Positions 1 through 10,021 of a stretch of 51,262 nucleotides of DNA are shown one piece after another (within the stretch, counting starts at the first letter, position 1; the number at the start of each line of letters is the position of its first letter). Where the stretch lies: NCBI GenBank assembly GCA_015548865.1, contig JADMXW010000030.1:1-51262 (forward strand). The letters are read 5' to 3'. The notes under the pieces were generated by a model. It saw only the letters and a list, made by a program, of their open reading frames with translations. It ran no database searches and was not told the origin of the DNA. Both the position numbers and the translations under genes were made by a program. The DNA comes from Serratia marcescens (GTDB lineage: Bacteria > Pseudomonadota > Gammaproteobacteria > Enterobacterales > Enterobacteriaceae).

Positions 1-1
1 T

Positions 2-77
<76 letters not shown>

Positions 78-239
78 AGGAATAACCATCTTCACACGCA
101 CCACAAATCTACTGCGGTACGGGGTGCGAATTATACGAGAAATCGTTGCCGCCGCAAGCCCCTTACCGCGAAAAAATGACTGATTGCCGATAAAAACAGC
201 AATTTTACCACCAGCCGGACAAAAAACAGCCCATGACAA

Positions 240-800
240 CTACAGACGGATAAAATGCTCGCGATAGTAAGCCAGCTCTGCCACAGATTCACGAATATCA
301 TCCATCGCCTGATGCGTTCCCTGTTTTTTCAGCCCGGCCATGATCTCCGGTTTCCAGCGCCGAGCCAGCTCTTTCAGCGTACTGACATCCAGGTAGCGGT
401 AATGGAAATACGCTTCCAACGCTGGCATATAACGAAACAGGAAACGGCGATCCTGCCCAATGCTGTTACCACAAATCGGAGATTTCCCTGCTGGTACCCA
501 CTGCTGCAAAAAAGCAATGGTTTCTGATTCAGCGGCATGTTCATCGTAGGTACTGGCTTTAACGCGTTCAATCAGGCCGCTGGCACCGTGCGTGCGTACG
601 TTCCAGTCATCCATTAGCGCTAATTGTGTATCGGATTGATGTACTGCAATCGTCGGTCCTTCGGCCAACACGTTGAGATTGGCATCGGTCACTAACGTCG
701 CGATTTCAATAATGCGATCCTGCTCAGGATCCAATCCCGTCATTTCTAAGTCAATCCAAATAAGATTGTTTTCGCTTACCTGACTATTTTCAACAGACAT
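240..800 (-). CDS. orn: Oligoribonuclease
   Basis: Orn is a 3'-to-5' exoribonuclease of the DEDDh family that degrades 2-5-nt RNA fragments (nanoRNAs, pGpG) to mononucleotides. The 186-residue protein is nearly identical to E. coli Orn (181 aa). The DEDD acidic motif [10 protein letters not shown] is near the N-terminus, and the C-terminal part carries [13 protein letters not shown] with the catalytic His and Asp. An upstream in-frame ATG exists at 824, but the start at 800 is preferred because an AGGTAGGTAA ribosome-binding sequence precedes it and it matches the family N-terminus. The gene is divergent from rsgA, as in E. coli, with ERIC elements filling the intergenic space. Confidence 0.97.
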   Translation of the reverse strand: MSVENSQVSENNLIWIDLEMTGLDPEQDRIIEIATLVTDANLNVLAEGPTIAVHQSDTQLALMDDWNVRTHGASGLIERVKASTYDEHAAESETIAFLQQWVPAGKSPICGNSIGQDRRFLFRYMPALEAYFHYRYLDVSTLKELARRWKPEIMAGLKKQGTHQAMDDIRESVAELAYYREHFIRL

Positions 801-880
801 ACATTTACCTACCTTTTCCAGCAATCCCCATGGAAGCGGGAATAACAGGCATCAGTTAATTAAAATCAAATAGTGTGTAT

Positions 881-1052
881 TATACACCCTAAATAATCCG
901 AGTTGCAGGAAGGCGGCAAGTGATTCGGATGACAACTTTAGCAAGCGCCGATTTGAACGCCGCGTGCGGCGGCCTCGCAAGAGGTGAGGCCCATGGAGGG
1001 GTCGAATAATGAGCGCAGCCAACACACCTGCAACGTGAAGTATGATGGGTAT
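881..1052. repeat. ERIC element, variant with an atypical core
   Basis: Both ends match ERIC repeats: a left arm CACCCTAAATAATCCGAG then TTGCAGGAAGGCGGC, and a right arm GAGCGCAGCCAACAC then CTGCAACGTGAAGTATGA. The usual central block (AGGAGCTTAC-type and GACTGGGGTGAGCG) is replaced by a GC-rich sequence containing GATTTGAACGCCGCG and its own inverted repeat (CGCCGCG/CGGCGGCC). It is about 172 bp instead of about 126 bp. It shares the GATTTGAAC block with the element at 26859-26994. Confidence 0.8.
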
Positions 1053-1176
1053 ATACCCTAAATAATTCATGTTGCAGGAAGGCGGCAAGGGAATGAATCC
1101 CGATGAGCTTACTCAGGTAAGTGATTCGGGTGAGTGAGCGCAGCCAACACATCTGCAACGTGAAGTATGACGGGTA
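1053..1176. repeat. ERIC element, near-canonical
   Basis: A 124-bp imperfect palindrome abuts the previous copy, sharing the TATA at the junction. It carries the ERIC landmarks TACCCTAAATAATTCA, TTGCAGGAAGGCGGCAAG, the GAATCCCGATGAGCTTAC block, GATTCGGGTGAGTGAGCG and the terminal CTGCAACGTGAAGTATGA. ERIC elements are non-coding, transcribed into strong hairpins and confined to intergenic space. Together the two copies occupy most of the orn-rsgA gap. Confidence 0.9.
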
Positions 1177-1224
1177 TCGCCGTGTCAGCCATCGCGGGCG
1201 ATAACCCCTGTTAAGTGAGGCTCA

Positions 1225-2280
1225 GTGAGCAAAAATAAACTGTCCAAAGGACAGCAACGTCGAGTAAAAGCAAACCACCAACGTCGTCTTAAGCATGCAG
1301 ACAGTAAAATCGAATGGGATGACAACCAGCTGGAAGAGCCGCAAGAAGGCATCATTATCAGCCGTTTTGGCATGCATGTGGATGTGGAAGCCCAAGATGG
1401 CATTATCCATCGGTGTAATATTCGTCGGACCATCAAATCACTGGTGACAGGCGATCGCGTCGTTTGGCGCGCCGGTAAAGAGACACAGGCTGGGATCAGC
1501 GGTATCGTTGAGGCTGTGCACCCGCGCGAGTCAGTGCTGACACGCCCAGACTTTTATGACGGCGTTAAACCTATCGCCGCCAATATCGATCAGGTAGTGA
1601 TCGTTTCCGCAATATTACCTGAGCTGTCATTGAATATTATTGACCGCTATCTGGTGGCCTGCGAAACATTAGAGATTGCCCCCCTGATTGTGCTGAACAA
1701 AATCGACCTACTGGATGATGAAGGTCGCGCGTTTGTGGATGGACTGATGGACATCTACCGCGCGCTGCACTATCCGGTAATTATGGTATCAAGCCACACG
1801 CAGCAAGGGATGGAAACGCTGGAGCACGCTTTAACGGATAGGATCAGTATTTTTGCTGGCCAATCCGGGGTTGGGAAATCCAGCCTGCTGAACGCATTAC
1901 TCTATCCTGATGCCGCCAAAATTCTGGTGAATGACGTATCCGATGCATCTGGACTGGGTCAACATACGACCACTGCCGCACGATTGTACCACTTCCCACA
2001 CGGCGGCCATGTGATTGACTCCCCCGGCGTGCGCGAGTTTGGTCTGTGGCATCTGGAGCCAGAACAGGTCACACAGGGCTTTATCGATTTCCGGCCTTAT
2101 CTTGGTACCTGTAAATTCCGCGATTGCCGCCACGATAACGATCCCGGCTGTGCGCTACGTGCTGCAGTTGAGCGCGGCGAGATTGCCGAAGAACGCTTTG
2201 ACAACTATCACCGTATTCTGGAGAGCATGGCGCAGGTCAAAACGCGTAAAACCTTCTCTGATTCTGATACAGACCGCTGA
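1225..2280 (+). CDS. rsgA: Small ribosomal subunit biogenesis GTPase RsgA
   Basis: RsgA is a circularly permuted GTPase that helps late maturation of the 30S subunit. At 351 residues it matches E. coli RsgA (350 aa) along its length. Motifs appear in the permuted order G4-G1-G3: NKID at 158-161, GQSGVGKSS at 212-220, DSPG at 265-268. A C-terminal zinc motif follows with Cys296, Cys301, His303 and Cys309. The N-terminus [17 protein letters not shown] is the basic ribosome-contacting tail. The start is GTG, preceded by GTGAGG. It is followed by psd and mscM in the same order as E. coli. Confidence 0.97.
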   Translation: MSKNKLSKGQQRRVKANHQRRLKHADSKIEWDDNQLEEPQEGIIISRFGMHVDVEAQDGIIHRCNIRRTIKSLVTGDRVVWRAGKETQAGISGIVEAVHPRESVLTRPDFYDGVKPIAANIDQVVIVSAILPELSLNIIDRYLVACETLEIAPLIVLNKIDLLDDEGRAFVDGLMDIYRALHYPVIMVSSHTQQGMETLEHALTDRISIFAGQSGVGKSSLLNALLYPDAAKILVNDVSDASGLGQHTTTAARLYHFPHGGHVIDSPGVREFGLWHLEPEQVTQGFIDFRPYLGTCKFRDCRHDNDPGCALRAAVERGEIAEERFDNYHRILESMAQVKTRKTFSDSDTDR

Positions 2281-2303
2281 CATTTACCGCATCCATCGCT
2301 ACA

Positions 2304-2329
2304 ATGCGCCCCTTTTTATATGGGCGCAT
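2304..2329. terminator. Hairpin between rsgA and psd
   Basis: ATGCGCCC and GGGCGCAT form a perfect 8-bp stem around a 10-nt AT-rich loop. It is followed on the plus strand by AAAAACC rather than a T-run, so it is a weak or partial terminator, or a structure in the psd leader. It lies 20 bp before the psd start. Confidence 0.45.
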
Positions 2330-2349
2330 AAAAACCTAAGGGGCTCACT

Positions 2350-3315
2350 GTGCTGGATAAACTGAAAATCGCCTTACAATACTGGCTACCAAAAATCGCA
2401 CTGACGCGGTTAGCTGGCTGGGGTGCAGACAAACAGGCCGGCAGGCTAACCAAAGGGGTTATCGATCTTTTTGTTCGCTACTACAAAGTGAACATGCAGG
2501 AAGCACAACACCCAGATACCGCTGCCTATCGGACATTCAATGACTTTTTCGTGCGCCCACTGCGCCCAGACGTACGTCCGATTGACCCACACGCACATCG
2601 CCTGGTGCAACCCGCTGACGGCGTGTTATCGCAAATGGGCGCGATTGTAGAAGGCAAGTTGATTCAGGCCAAAGGCCATGACTACTCTTTGGAAGCGCTG
2701 TTGGCGGGCAACTACATGATGGCCGAACACTTCCGAGATGGCCTGTTCGCCACTACCTATCTTTCACCACGCGATTATCACCGCGTGCATATGCCATGCA
2801 ACGGCGTACTGCGTGAAATGATTTACGTACCGGGAGAACTGTTTTCCGTCAACCTGTTTACCGCTGACAACGTGCCCAATCTGTTTGCACGCAACGAACG
2901 CGTGATCTGCCTCTTCGATACAGATTTTGGCCCAATGGCGCAAATTTTGGTGGGTGCCACCATTGTCGGCAGCATTGAAACGGTTTGGTCTGGTACCGTT
3001 ACGCCACCGCGTGAAGGTATCATAAAACGTTGGACCTACCCCGCAGCGGATGAAACCGGTGCGATCGCGCTGCAAAAAGGGGAAGAAATGGGGCGCTTTA
3101 AACTGGGCTCTACGGTGATCAACCTGTTTGCTCCCGGCAGGCTTCAGTTCGCTACTCATCTGAATATTATGGGTGTTACGCGTGTAGGTGAGCCTTTTGC
3201 CGAGGCAAAAATGGCTGACTCTTCCGAAGCAGCACCAGACGTCGCGGAATCAGTTCTGAATACAGCGGACCAACGCGATCAACACGGCGATAGCGCGACT
3301 CATCGCACACCGTAA
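2350..3315 (+). CDS. psd: Phosphatidylserine decarboxylase proenzyme
   Basis: Psd is an inner-membrane-associated, pyruvoyl-dependent enzyme that converts phosphatidylserine to phosphatidylethanolamine. The 321-residue proenzyme contains the self-cleavage motif LGST (252-255), which splits between Gly253 and Ser254 to give a beta chain and an alpha chain whose N-terminal Ser becomes pyruvoyl. The residues expected for the processing triad, Asp90 (PADGV) and His147 (HRVH), are present at the E. coli positions. The start is GTG with AGGGG upstream. The C-terminal tail after about residue 290 is low-complexity and divergent, as is normal in this family. mscM follows 44 bp downstream and is probably co-transcribed. 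Confidence 0.97.
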   Translation: MLDKLKIALQYWLPKIALTRLAGWGADKQAGRLTKGVIDLFVRYYKVNMQEAQHPDTAAYRTFNDFFVRPLRPDVRPIDPHAHRLVQPADGVLSQMGAIVEGKLIQAKGHDYSLEALLAGNYMMAEHFRDGLFATTYLSPRDYHRVHMPCNGVLREMIYVPGELFSVNLFTADNVPNLFARNERVICLFDTDFGPMAQILVGATIVGSIETVWSGTVTPPREGIIKRWTYPAADETGAIALQKGEEMGRFKLGSTVINLFAPGRLQFATHLNIMGVTRVGEPFAEAKMADSSEAAPDVAESVLNTADQRDQHGDSATHRTP

Positions 3316-3359
3316 GCCATGGCATGTCAGCGAACTCGCGTGAGAGAGGGAGAACAATC

Positions 3360-6300
3360 GTGCGTCAAATAGTGATTTTCTTTGTTGCTGTTCTGCTCTC
3401 TGTCACCGCGCTGGCCGCACCAGTGCCTAACGAAGCACAGGTGCGCCAACAATTAGAACAGGCCGAAGCCAATAAAAATACCCCTGACCAGGCTGATATT
3501 GTCGAACAGTTTCGCCTTGCGTTAAACACATTGCAGGAACGCAAAGAATCTCTGGCGCGCACTGAACAGTACCAGCACATTATCGATGACTTTCCCAAGC
3601 TCACTCAAGAGCTGCGCCGTTTGTTAGCAGTGGAAGAAAACAAGACGCCCGCCGTGAGTGACAAACTGTCCGTTATCGAATTAGAACAAAAGGTAGTGCA
3701 AACCAGCAGCCAACTGCTTGATCAATCACGTCAACTGCAGCAGGAACGAGAACGACTACGTGAAATTATCGATTCTCTGGCCCAACTACCGCAACAACAA
3801 ACCGAAGCCAGCCGAGTATTAAACGAAACTGATCGCCAGATCCAATCATTAGGCAACCCGGTAACACCGTTGGTCCAGGCGCAGCTCGTTTTATTGCAAG
3901 CTCAACAGGCACTGCGCCAAAGTCGAGTTGATGAATTGGAGCTGGCACAACTTTCCGCCAGCAATAGGCAAGAGCTGTCTCGCTTACGTGTTGAACTCTA
4001 CCAGTTACGCCACGATCGCCTAGACCAGCTATTACAAATATTACGTTCTAGAATCAATAGCTTACGCCAGCGCGAAGCAGAGAAAGTGCTTGAACGAACG
4101 GAACAGTTGGCGGAACAAGGCGATGATTTGCCCGCAGTCATTAGTGAGCAGTTACAGCTTAACCGTGAACTCTCTCAGGAGCTGAATCAGCAGGCACAAC
4201 ATCTCGATCTGATTGCCTCACAGCAACGCCAAGCCACCACTCAAACGCAGCAAGTTCGGCAAGCACTCAGCACCCTGCGTGAGCAGGCTCAATGGATTGG
4301 GGCATCAACCGTGTTGGGTGAAGCATTGCGCGCACAGGTAGCACGGCTGCCGGATATGCCGCAACCGCAACGGCTGGATACCGACATGGCCCAGCTGCGT
4401 GTACAGCGATTACGTTACGAAACCTTGCTCAGTGCCTCCCGAACCGCAGAACGCCCTAGGCTAGAAAATTGCACCCCAACCAGTAACAATCAACAGTGTG
4501 TGCTCGGCGATCAAATACGTACCCAGCGAGATTTACTCACGTCGCTGATTTCAGGCACTGATGCGCAGATCCTTGAACTGACCAAGCTCAAAGTGGCTAC
4601 CAGCCAGCTCGAAGAAGCACTGCTGGAAATCCGGGAGGCAGTTCACCGCTATCTGTTCTGGGTTGCAGATGTTAATCCTATTTCCTTCTCCTTCCCAGTA
4701 CAGGTAATTCAAGCCCTTTACCATCTGCTCTCTCTGGATACTTTTACCCAGCTCAGCAGTGCCGTCATTATGGTGGTGACCAGCCGAGAAACCGCGTTCC
4801 CCTTAATAGGTGCACTGATCTTAGTTGGCTTCGGCATCAGTTCACGCCGTCATTATCATGCCTTTTTGGAGCGAGCCAGCAGCCGTATTGGTAAAGTCAC
4901 ACTCGATCATTTTTCATTGACATTACGCACCCTGTTCTATTCGGTACTGACAGCGCTCCCGCTTCCTGTGTTGTGGGCAGCATTGGGATACGGTTTGCAA
5001 AACGCCTGGCCCTACCCCATTGCGGTCGCCATGGGGGACAGCGTGACCGCGACCGTGCCGCTAATGTGGCTGGTCATGGTCAGCGCATCGTTTGCACATC
5101 CAAATGGACTGTTTATTGCTCACTTACGTTGGTCGCCAGAGCGCGTGGTGCGAGCCATGCGCTACTATCGGCTGTCAATCGCGTTTATCGTTCCGCTGAT
5201 CATGGCGATCATCACGTTTGAAAACCTCAATGAGCGTGAGTTTTCAGGTACGCTGGGTCGCCTGTGCTTTATTTTGCTGTGCCTGGCCCTGAGCCTGGTC
5301 ACCAACAGCCTGAAACGAGCAGGCATTCCGCTCTACCTGAATAAGGAAGGCTCGGGGGAAAACACTATTAACCTCGCGCTATGGAATTTGTTGATCAGCG
5401 CGCCGCTGATCGCAGCGCTGGCGTCGGGTGTAGGCTATTTAGCCACTTCAAAAGCTTTGCTCGCACGTTTGGAAACGTCGGTGGCCATCTGGTTCTTCCT
5501 GCTGGTGGTATACCATGTGATACGCCGCTGGATGCTGATTCAACGCCGACGCATCGCATTCGACAGGGCAAAACAGCGGCGCGCCGAAATATTGGCGCAG
5601 CGCGCGCGTGGTGAGGAAGAGTCTAACCCCGTAACGGAAACGACTGCAGACACCATTGAAGAACCCGTGGTCGATCTGGATACCATCAGCGCTAAATCAC
5701 TCCAGTTGGTACGCTCTATACTGACGCTGATAGCATTGGTATCCGTGATTGCCTTATGGTCAGAAATCCACTCTGCATTCAGCTTTTTGGAAAACATCAA
5801 CCTGTGGGAAGTGACCAGCACGGTAAAAGGGGTGGAAAAAATTCAGCCCATTACGCTCGGTGCAGTGCTGATTTCCATATTGATATTTAGCATAACAACC
5901 CAAGTCGTTCGTAATTTGCCCGCACTGCTGGAGTTGGCCTTACTACAGCATCTCGATTTATCCCCCGGTTCCGGATATGCCATTATCACTGTCAGTAAAT
6001 ACATGCTGATGCTGGTCGGCTGTCTGGTCGGGTTCTCTTTTATCGGGATTGAATGGTCGCAACTCCAATGGCTGGTTGCCGCGCTCTCTGTAGGGCTAGG
6101 GTTTGGGTTACAGGAAATTTTCGCCAACTTCATTTCCGGCCTGATCATCCTGTTTGAAAAACCGATCCGTATCGGCGACACCGTAACCATTCGCGATCTT
6201 ACTGGCAGCGTCATGCGCATCAATACTCGCGCGACAACCATCACCGATTGGGACAGAAAAGAGATTATTGTGCCCAACAAAGCCTTTATTACCGAGCAGT

Positions 6301-6677
6301 TTATCAACTGGTCACTGTCAGATTCGGTAACGCGCGTAGTGCTCACTATTCCGGCTCCGGCTGATGCCGACAGTCAGAAAGTTACCGAGATGCTACTCAA
6401 CGCCGTGAAGCGTTGTCCCTTAGTATTGGAAAATCCGCCCCCAGAAGCATTTTTGGTGGATTTGCGTCAGGGTATCCAGATTTTTGAGTTGCGTATCTTT
6501 GCCGCAGAAATGGGGCACCGTATGCCGCTGCGCCATGAGATTCATCAACTCATTCTAGAAGCCTACCGTCAGAACAATATGGAGATGCCGTTCCCACCGT
6601 TCCAAGTGCAAATGAGTTCAGTGCGTATTGATGGACGCAGCCCGAATTCGGCTAACCGGGCGGAAGGTGGGTTGTAG
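3360..6677 (+). CDS. mscM: Miniconductance mechanosensitive channel MscM
   Basis: This is a large MscS-superfamily channel of the inner membrane (YjeP in E. coli) that opens under membrane tension during osmotic downshift. At 1105 residues it matches E. coli MscM (1107). It has an N-terminal signal sequence, a long Gln/Arg/Glu-rich periplasmic coiled-coil region (about 25-430), many membrane helices (about 440-900) and a C-terminal MscS domain. The pore-lining segment GLGFGLQEIFANFISGL begins near residue 912 and is followed by FEKPIRIGD. The GTG at 3360 is chosen over one at 3324 because GAGAGGGAGAA lies just upstream and the signal peptide then starts the protein. Confidence 0.95.
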   Translation: MRQIVIFFVAVLLSVTALAAPVPNEAQVRQQLEQAEANKNTPDQADIVEQFRLALNTLQERKESLARTEQYQHIIDDFPKLTQELRRLLAVEENKTPAVSDKLSVIELEQKVVQTSSQLLDQSRQLQQERERLREIIDSLAQLPQQQTEASRVLNETDRQIQSLGNPVTPLVQAQLVLLQAQQALRQSRVDELELAQLSASNRQELSRLRVELYQLRHDRLDQLLQILRSRINSLRQREAEKVLERTEQLAEQGDDLPAVISEQLQLNRELSQELNQQAQHLDLIASQQRQATTQTQQVRQALSTLREQAQWIGASTVLGEALRAQVARLPDMPQPQRLDTDMAQLRVQRLRYETLLSASRTAERPRLENCTPTSNNQQCVLGDQIRTQRDLLTSLISGTDAQILELTKLKVATSQLEEALLEIREAVHRYLFWVADVNPISFSFPVQVIQALYHLLSLDTFTQLSSAVIMVVTSRETAFPLIGALILVGFGISSRRHYHAFLERASSRIGKVTLDHFSLTLRTLFYSVLTALPLPVLWAALGYGLQNAWPYPIAVAMGDSVTATVPLMWLVMVSASFAHPNGLFIAHLRWSPERVVRAMRYYRLSIAFIVPLIMAIITFENLNEREFSGTLGRLCFILLCLALSLVTNSLKRAGIPLYLNKEGSGENTINLALWNLLISAPLIAALASGVGYLATSKALLARLETSVAIWFFLLVVYHVIRRWMLIQRRRIAFDRAKQRRAEILAQRARGEEESNPVTETTADTIEEPVVDLDTISAKSLQLVRSILTLIALVSVIALWSEIHSAFSFLENINLWEVTSTVKGVEKIQPITLGAVLISILIFSITTQVVRNLPALLELALLQHLDLSPGSGYAIITVSKYMLMLVGCLVGFSFIGIEWSQLQWLVAALSVGLGFGLQEIFANFISGLIILFEKPIRIGDTVTIRDLTGSVMRINTRATTITDWDRKEIIVPNKAFITEQFINWSLSDSVTRVVLTIPAPADADSQKVTEMLLNAVKRCPLVLENPPPEAFLVDLRQGIQIFELRIFAAEMGHRMPLRHEIHQLILEAYRQNNMEMPFPPFQVQMSSVRIDGRSPNSANRAEGGL

Positions 6678-6729
6678 CGAAGCCAAGTTACAGCATGGTG
6701 CGTTGCAGGAAATAAAGAAACTGGGCACG

Positions 6730-6755
6730 CTACCCTCCGCTCACGCAGAGGGTAG
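6730..6755. terminator. Hairpin between convergent mscM and epmA
   Basis: CTACCCTC and GAGGGTAG form an 8-bp perfect stem in the gap between the two convergent stop codons. Neither strand shows a strong T-run, so it may act as a weak bidirectional terminator. Confidence 0.5.
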
Positions 6756-6765
6756 GCTACGAAGA

Positions 6766-7743
6766 TTACGAACGCCCAACGGTGAAGGCCATCACTTCAC
6801 CAATGGTTTCCGCTTTTAGCGCCAGCATAATCAGACGATCCACCCCTAGCGCGACGCCAGAGCAGGCGGGCATTCCCTGTTTCAACGCCGCCAGCAGATA
6901 CTCATCAATCGGTTGCTGAGAAAGCCCGTTAGCAGCACGTTTACGGTTATCCTGCTCAAAACGCTGACGCTGCTCATCGCTGTCTGTCAGTTCGCGAAAA
7001 CCGTTTGCCAGCTCAATGCCTTTGAAATAGGCCTCAAAGCGCTCCGCCACTCGGTGATCCTCAGAACTGATTTCAGCCAGTGAAGCCTGTGACGCAGGGA
7101 AGTGATAAACAAAGGCCGGTTTATCATGCCCAATATGTGGCTCCACACCGAAGGTAAACAGCATTTGCAACAGCGTGTCGCGATCCTCTTCACGGCTGGC
7201 AAGGTCACCCATGCCGAGCTTATCTGCGGCTTCACGCAGCTGCGCCTTTTCCGCTGAAAGTGGATCCACGTCAAGATGACGCTGAAAGGCCTGCTGATAC
7301 GAGAGGCGCTCCGCGCTTTCACACTCCAGTACTTGCTGTAATAAATCGTCCACTTCGTCCATCAGGCGATACATATCGTAGTGGGGGCGATACCACTCGA
7401 GCATGGTGAACTCCGGATTATGGTATCGCCCGGACTCTTCATTACGGAAACTACGGCACAGTTGAAAGACAGGTCCACTACCTGCAGCGAGCAACCGCTT
7501 CATATGGTATTCGGGGCTGGTCATCAGGTAGAGCGTCATCCCTTCAGATACACCTGGCCCGACAAAACGCGTCTGGAACGGTACCATATGCACATCCGTC
7601 ACCGTTGCCTGACTCATGGCCGGTGTTTCTACTTCCAACACACCACGATCGGAAAAAAAACGCCGAATTTCAGAAACTATGGCTGCACGCTTCAATAAGT
7701 TTTCAATGGTGGCTGTGGGCTGCCAAAGTGCGCCTTCGCACAT
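6766..7743 (-). CDS. epmA: EF-P--(R)-beta-lysine ligase EpmA
   Basis: EpmA (GenX/PoxA/YjeA) is a paralogue of the lysyl-tRNA synthetase catalytic domain without an anticodon-binding domain. It activates (R)-beta-lysine with ATP and attaches it to Lys34 of EF-P. The 325-residue protein equals the E. coli length and shows class II motifs: motif 2 [20 protein letters not shown] and motif 3 [14 protein letters not shown] near the C-terminus. An in-frame ATG lies upstream at 7803, but the start at 7743 has GGAG in front and matches the family. Its substrate gene efp and partner epmB lie at 23.0-24.7 kb in this window. It is divergent from frdA. Confidence 0.96.
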   Translation of the reverse strand: MCEGALWQPTATIENLLKRAAIVSEIRRFFSDRGVLEVETPAMSQATVTDVHMVPFQTRFVGPGVSEGMTLYLMTSPEYHMKRLLAAGSGPVFQLCRSFRNEESGRYHNPEFTMLEWYRPHYDMYRLMDEVDDLLQQVLECESAERLSYQQAFQRHLDVDPLSAEKAQLREAADKLGMGDLASREEDRDTLLQMLFTFGVEPHIGHDKPAFVYHFPASQASLAEISSEDHRVAERFEAYFKGIELANGFRELTDSDEQRQRFEQDNRKRAANGLSQQPIDEYLLAALKQGMPACSGVALGVDRLIMLALKAETIGEVMAFTVGRS

Positions 7744-8018
7744 GTCTTTTACTCCGAATGCAAACAGGGGATGCAGTCTACCCGCATATTCGCCTGCAAA
7801 CAATTCAACTCCTCTACAATCGCGCTGTCCCTGCCGCCGCTTCTCATACTCTGGTTACCCCCAGTGAAAGCCATTTGATACCGATATCCAGAACATTATG
7901 TGCAATTACCGTGAGCCAGTTCCTTATTAAAGAAATAAAAGTGTTATTTATCCGGCAATAGCGTTAACGATCATGCTGTTATTGTCAAAACCAAAACACA
8001 ATAAAAAAAACAAAATGC

Positions 8019-8066
8019 TGGATCACATCAAATTTCACCTACTCATAATTCGGTATAATCTTTTCC
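8019..8066 (+). promoter_or_regulatory. frdABCD promoter with FNR-type site
   Basis: TGGATCACATCAAATTTCA at 8019 closely resembles the E. coli frdA FNR site TCGATCTCGTCAAATTTCA. A perfect TATAAT lies at 8054-8059. This puts a start site near 8066 and the FNR-like site about 41 bp upstream, the class II activator position. The remaining epmA-frdA gap (7744-8224) is AT-rich. It holds a leader of about 160 nt before frdA and no gene I can support. Confidence 0.75.
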
Positions 8067-8224
8067 ACACAAAAAATATAGGTTTAGCTATTCTTAATAT
8101 GTGTCCGCGAATTGCTTTAAATATCGATGAATTACAGAAAGCGTTCGATGGGAAATAGAGATTAAGAAATAGAATATATTATTTTTAATTTAACTTAATT
8201 AACTTTAGTAACTGGAGGAGTGCA

Positions 8225-10021
8225 GTGCAAACCTTTAATGCCGATTTGGCCATTATCGGGGCCGGGGGCGCTGGTTTACGTGCGGCAATAGCTGCCGCTG
8301 AAGCTAATCCCCAACTGAAAATTGCGCTGATATCAAAAGTCTACCCAATGCGTAGCCACACCGTGGCCGCCGAGGGTGGTTCAGCCGCAGTCACTCAGGA
8401 TCACGATAGTTTTGATTTTCACTTCCACGACACCGTCGCAGGTGGCGATTGGCTCTGCGAGCAAGATGTCGTTGAACATTTTGTTCATCAATGTCCACAG
8501 GAGATGATCCAGCTAGAACAATGGGGTTGCCCTTGGAGCCGTAAACCCGACGGTTCCGTCAACGTCCGTCGTTTTGGCGGTATGAAAATTGAGCGCACCT
8601 GGTTTGCCGCGGATAAAACCGGCTTCCATATGCTGCACACCTTGTTCCAGACATCACTGAAATACCCACAAATCCAACGCTTTGATGAGCACTTTGTATT
8701 GGATATTCTGGTTGATGATGGTCAAGCGCGTGGCCTTGTCGCCATCAATATGATGGAAGGCTCACTGGTGCAAATCCGCGCTAACGCAGTGGTGCTGGCG
8801 ACCGGCGGTGCTGGCCGCGTTTACCGCTACAACACCAACGGCGGCATTGTCACCGGTGACGGAATGGGCATGGCGTTCCGCCACGGCGTAGCGCTGCGCG
8901 ATATGGAATTCGTGCAATACCACCCGACCGGTTTGCCGGGCTCTGGCATCTTGATGACCGAAGGTTGCCGCGGTGAAGGCGGTATCATGGTCAACAAAGA
9001 CGGCTATCGCTATCTGCAAGATTACGGCATGGGGCCAGAAACGCCGCTCGGTGAACCTAAAAACAAATACATGGAGTTGGGCCCACGCGATAAAGTGTCG
9101 CAAGCCTTCTGGCACGAATGGCGTGCAGGCCGTACAGTTTCCACCCCGCTGGGCGACGTGGTTTACCTCGATCTGCGCCATCTGGGTGAGAAAAAGTTGA
9201 AAGAGCGTCTGCCGTTTATCTGCGAATTGGCAAAAGCTTATGTTGGCGTCGATCCGGTGAAAGAACCGATTCCGATTCGCCCTACGGCGCACTACACCAT
9301 GGGGGGTATCGAAACCAATCAGGATTGCGAAACCACCATTAAAGGCCTGTTCGCGGCTGGCGAATGTTCCTCGGTTGGTCTGCACGGTGCTAACCGTCTT
9401 GGTTCAAACTCACTGGCGGAGTTGGTGGTGTTTGGTCGTATGGCAGGGGAAAATGCGGTGCGCCGTGCGCAAGAAGCCGCGCCCGCCAACGGCAGTGCTC
9501 TGGATGCACAGACTCGCGATATTGAGCAGCGCCTGCATGATCTGATGAACCAGGAAGGCACCGAGAGCTGGGCGAAAATCCGCGATGAAATGGGCATGTC
9601 AATGGAAGAAGGCTGCGGTATCTATCGCACCACTGACCTGATGCAGAAAACCGTGGATAAACTCGCTGAACTGAAAGAACGCTTCAAGCGCGTTAAAATT
9701 CACGACCATTCCAGTGTGTTCAATACCGATTTGCTCTACAACATCGAATTGGGCCACAGCCTGGATGTCGCTGAATGTATGGCGCACTCTGCTATCAACC
9801 GTAAAGAATCACGCGGCGCACACCAGCGTCTGGACGAAGGTTGCACTGAGCGTGATGACGTTAATTTCCTGAAGCATACGCTGGCGTATTACAATCCGAA
9901 CGGCACACCGCGTCTGGCTTATGGTGACGTGAAGATCACCACGCTGCCACCGGCAAAACGCGTGTACGGTGCCGAAGCGGAAGCCCAGGAAAAGAACAAG
10001 AAGGAGCAAGCGAATGGCTGA
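8225..10021 (+). CDS. frdA: Fumarate reductase flavoprotein subunit
   Basis: FrdA is the catalytic subunit of the menaquinol:fumarate reductase, which reduces fumarate to succinate as the terminal step of anaerobic respiration on the cytoplasmic face. At 598 residues it is near family length. It shows the dinucleotide-binding [15 protein letters not shown] (about 12-26), His45 in [10 protein letters not shown] for covalent FAD attachment, and the active-site segments [21 protein letters not shown] and [10 protein letters not shown]. The start is GTG with GGAGGAG upstream. frdB overlaps its end by 8 bp. The long leader and FNR-type promoter fit oxygen-regulated expression. Confidence 0.98.
   Translation: MQTFNADLAIIGAGGAGLRAAIAAAEANPQLKIALISKVYPMRSHTVAAEGGSAAVTQDHDSFDFHFHDTVAGGDWLCEQDVVEHFVHQCPQEMIQLEQWGCPWSRKPDGSVNVRRFGGMKIERTWFAADKTGFHMLHTLFQTSLKYPQIQRFDEHFVLDILVDDGQARGLVAINMMEGSLVQIRANAVVLATGGAGRVYRYNTNGGIVTGDGMGMAFRHGVALRDMEFVQYHPTGLPGSGILMTEGCRGEGGIMVNKDGYRYLQDYGMGPETPLGEPKNKYMELGPRDKVSQAFWHEWRAGRTVSTPLGDVVYLDLRHLGEKKLKERLPFICELAKAYVGVDPVKEPIPIRPTAHYTMGGIETNQDCETTIKGLFAAGECSSVGLHGANRLGSNSLAELVVFGRMAGENAVRRAQEAAPANGSALDAQTRDIEQRLHDLMNQEGTESWAKIRDEMGMSMEEGCGIYRTTDLMQKTVDKLAELKERFKRVKIHDHSSVFNTDLLYNIELGHSLDVAECMAHSAINRKESRGAHQRLDEGCTERDDVNFLKHTLAYYNPNGTPRLAYGDVKITTLPPAKRVYGAEAEAQEKNKKEQANG

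Noticed and set aside
852-1158. Two minus-strand reading frames of 78 and 89 codons
   Set aside because: They lie entirely within ERIC elements and encode low-complexity translations of the repeat; similar frames recur at every ERIC copy (for example 37639-37875 and 26695-27054).
7973-8158. 61-codon plus-strand frame upstream of frdA
   Set aside because: It overlaps the FNR-type site and the TATAAT of the frd promoter, has no good ribosome-binding site and does not resemble a known protein.
9969-10013. Upstream in-frame start for frdB
   Set aside because: The added residues are very basic, overlap frdA and are absent from the family; the ATG at 10014 has AAGGAG in front.
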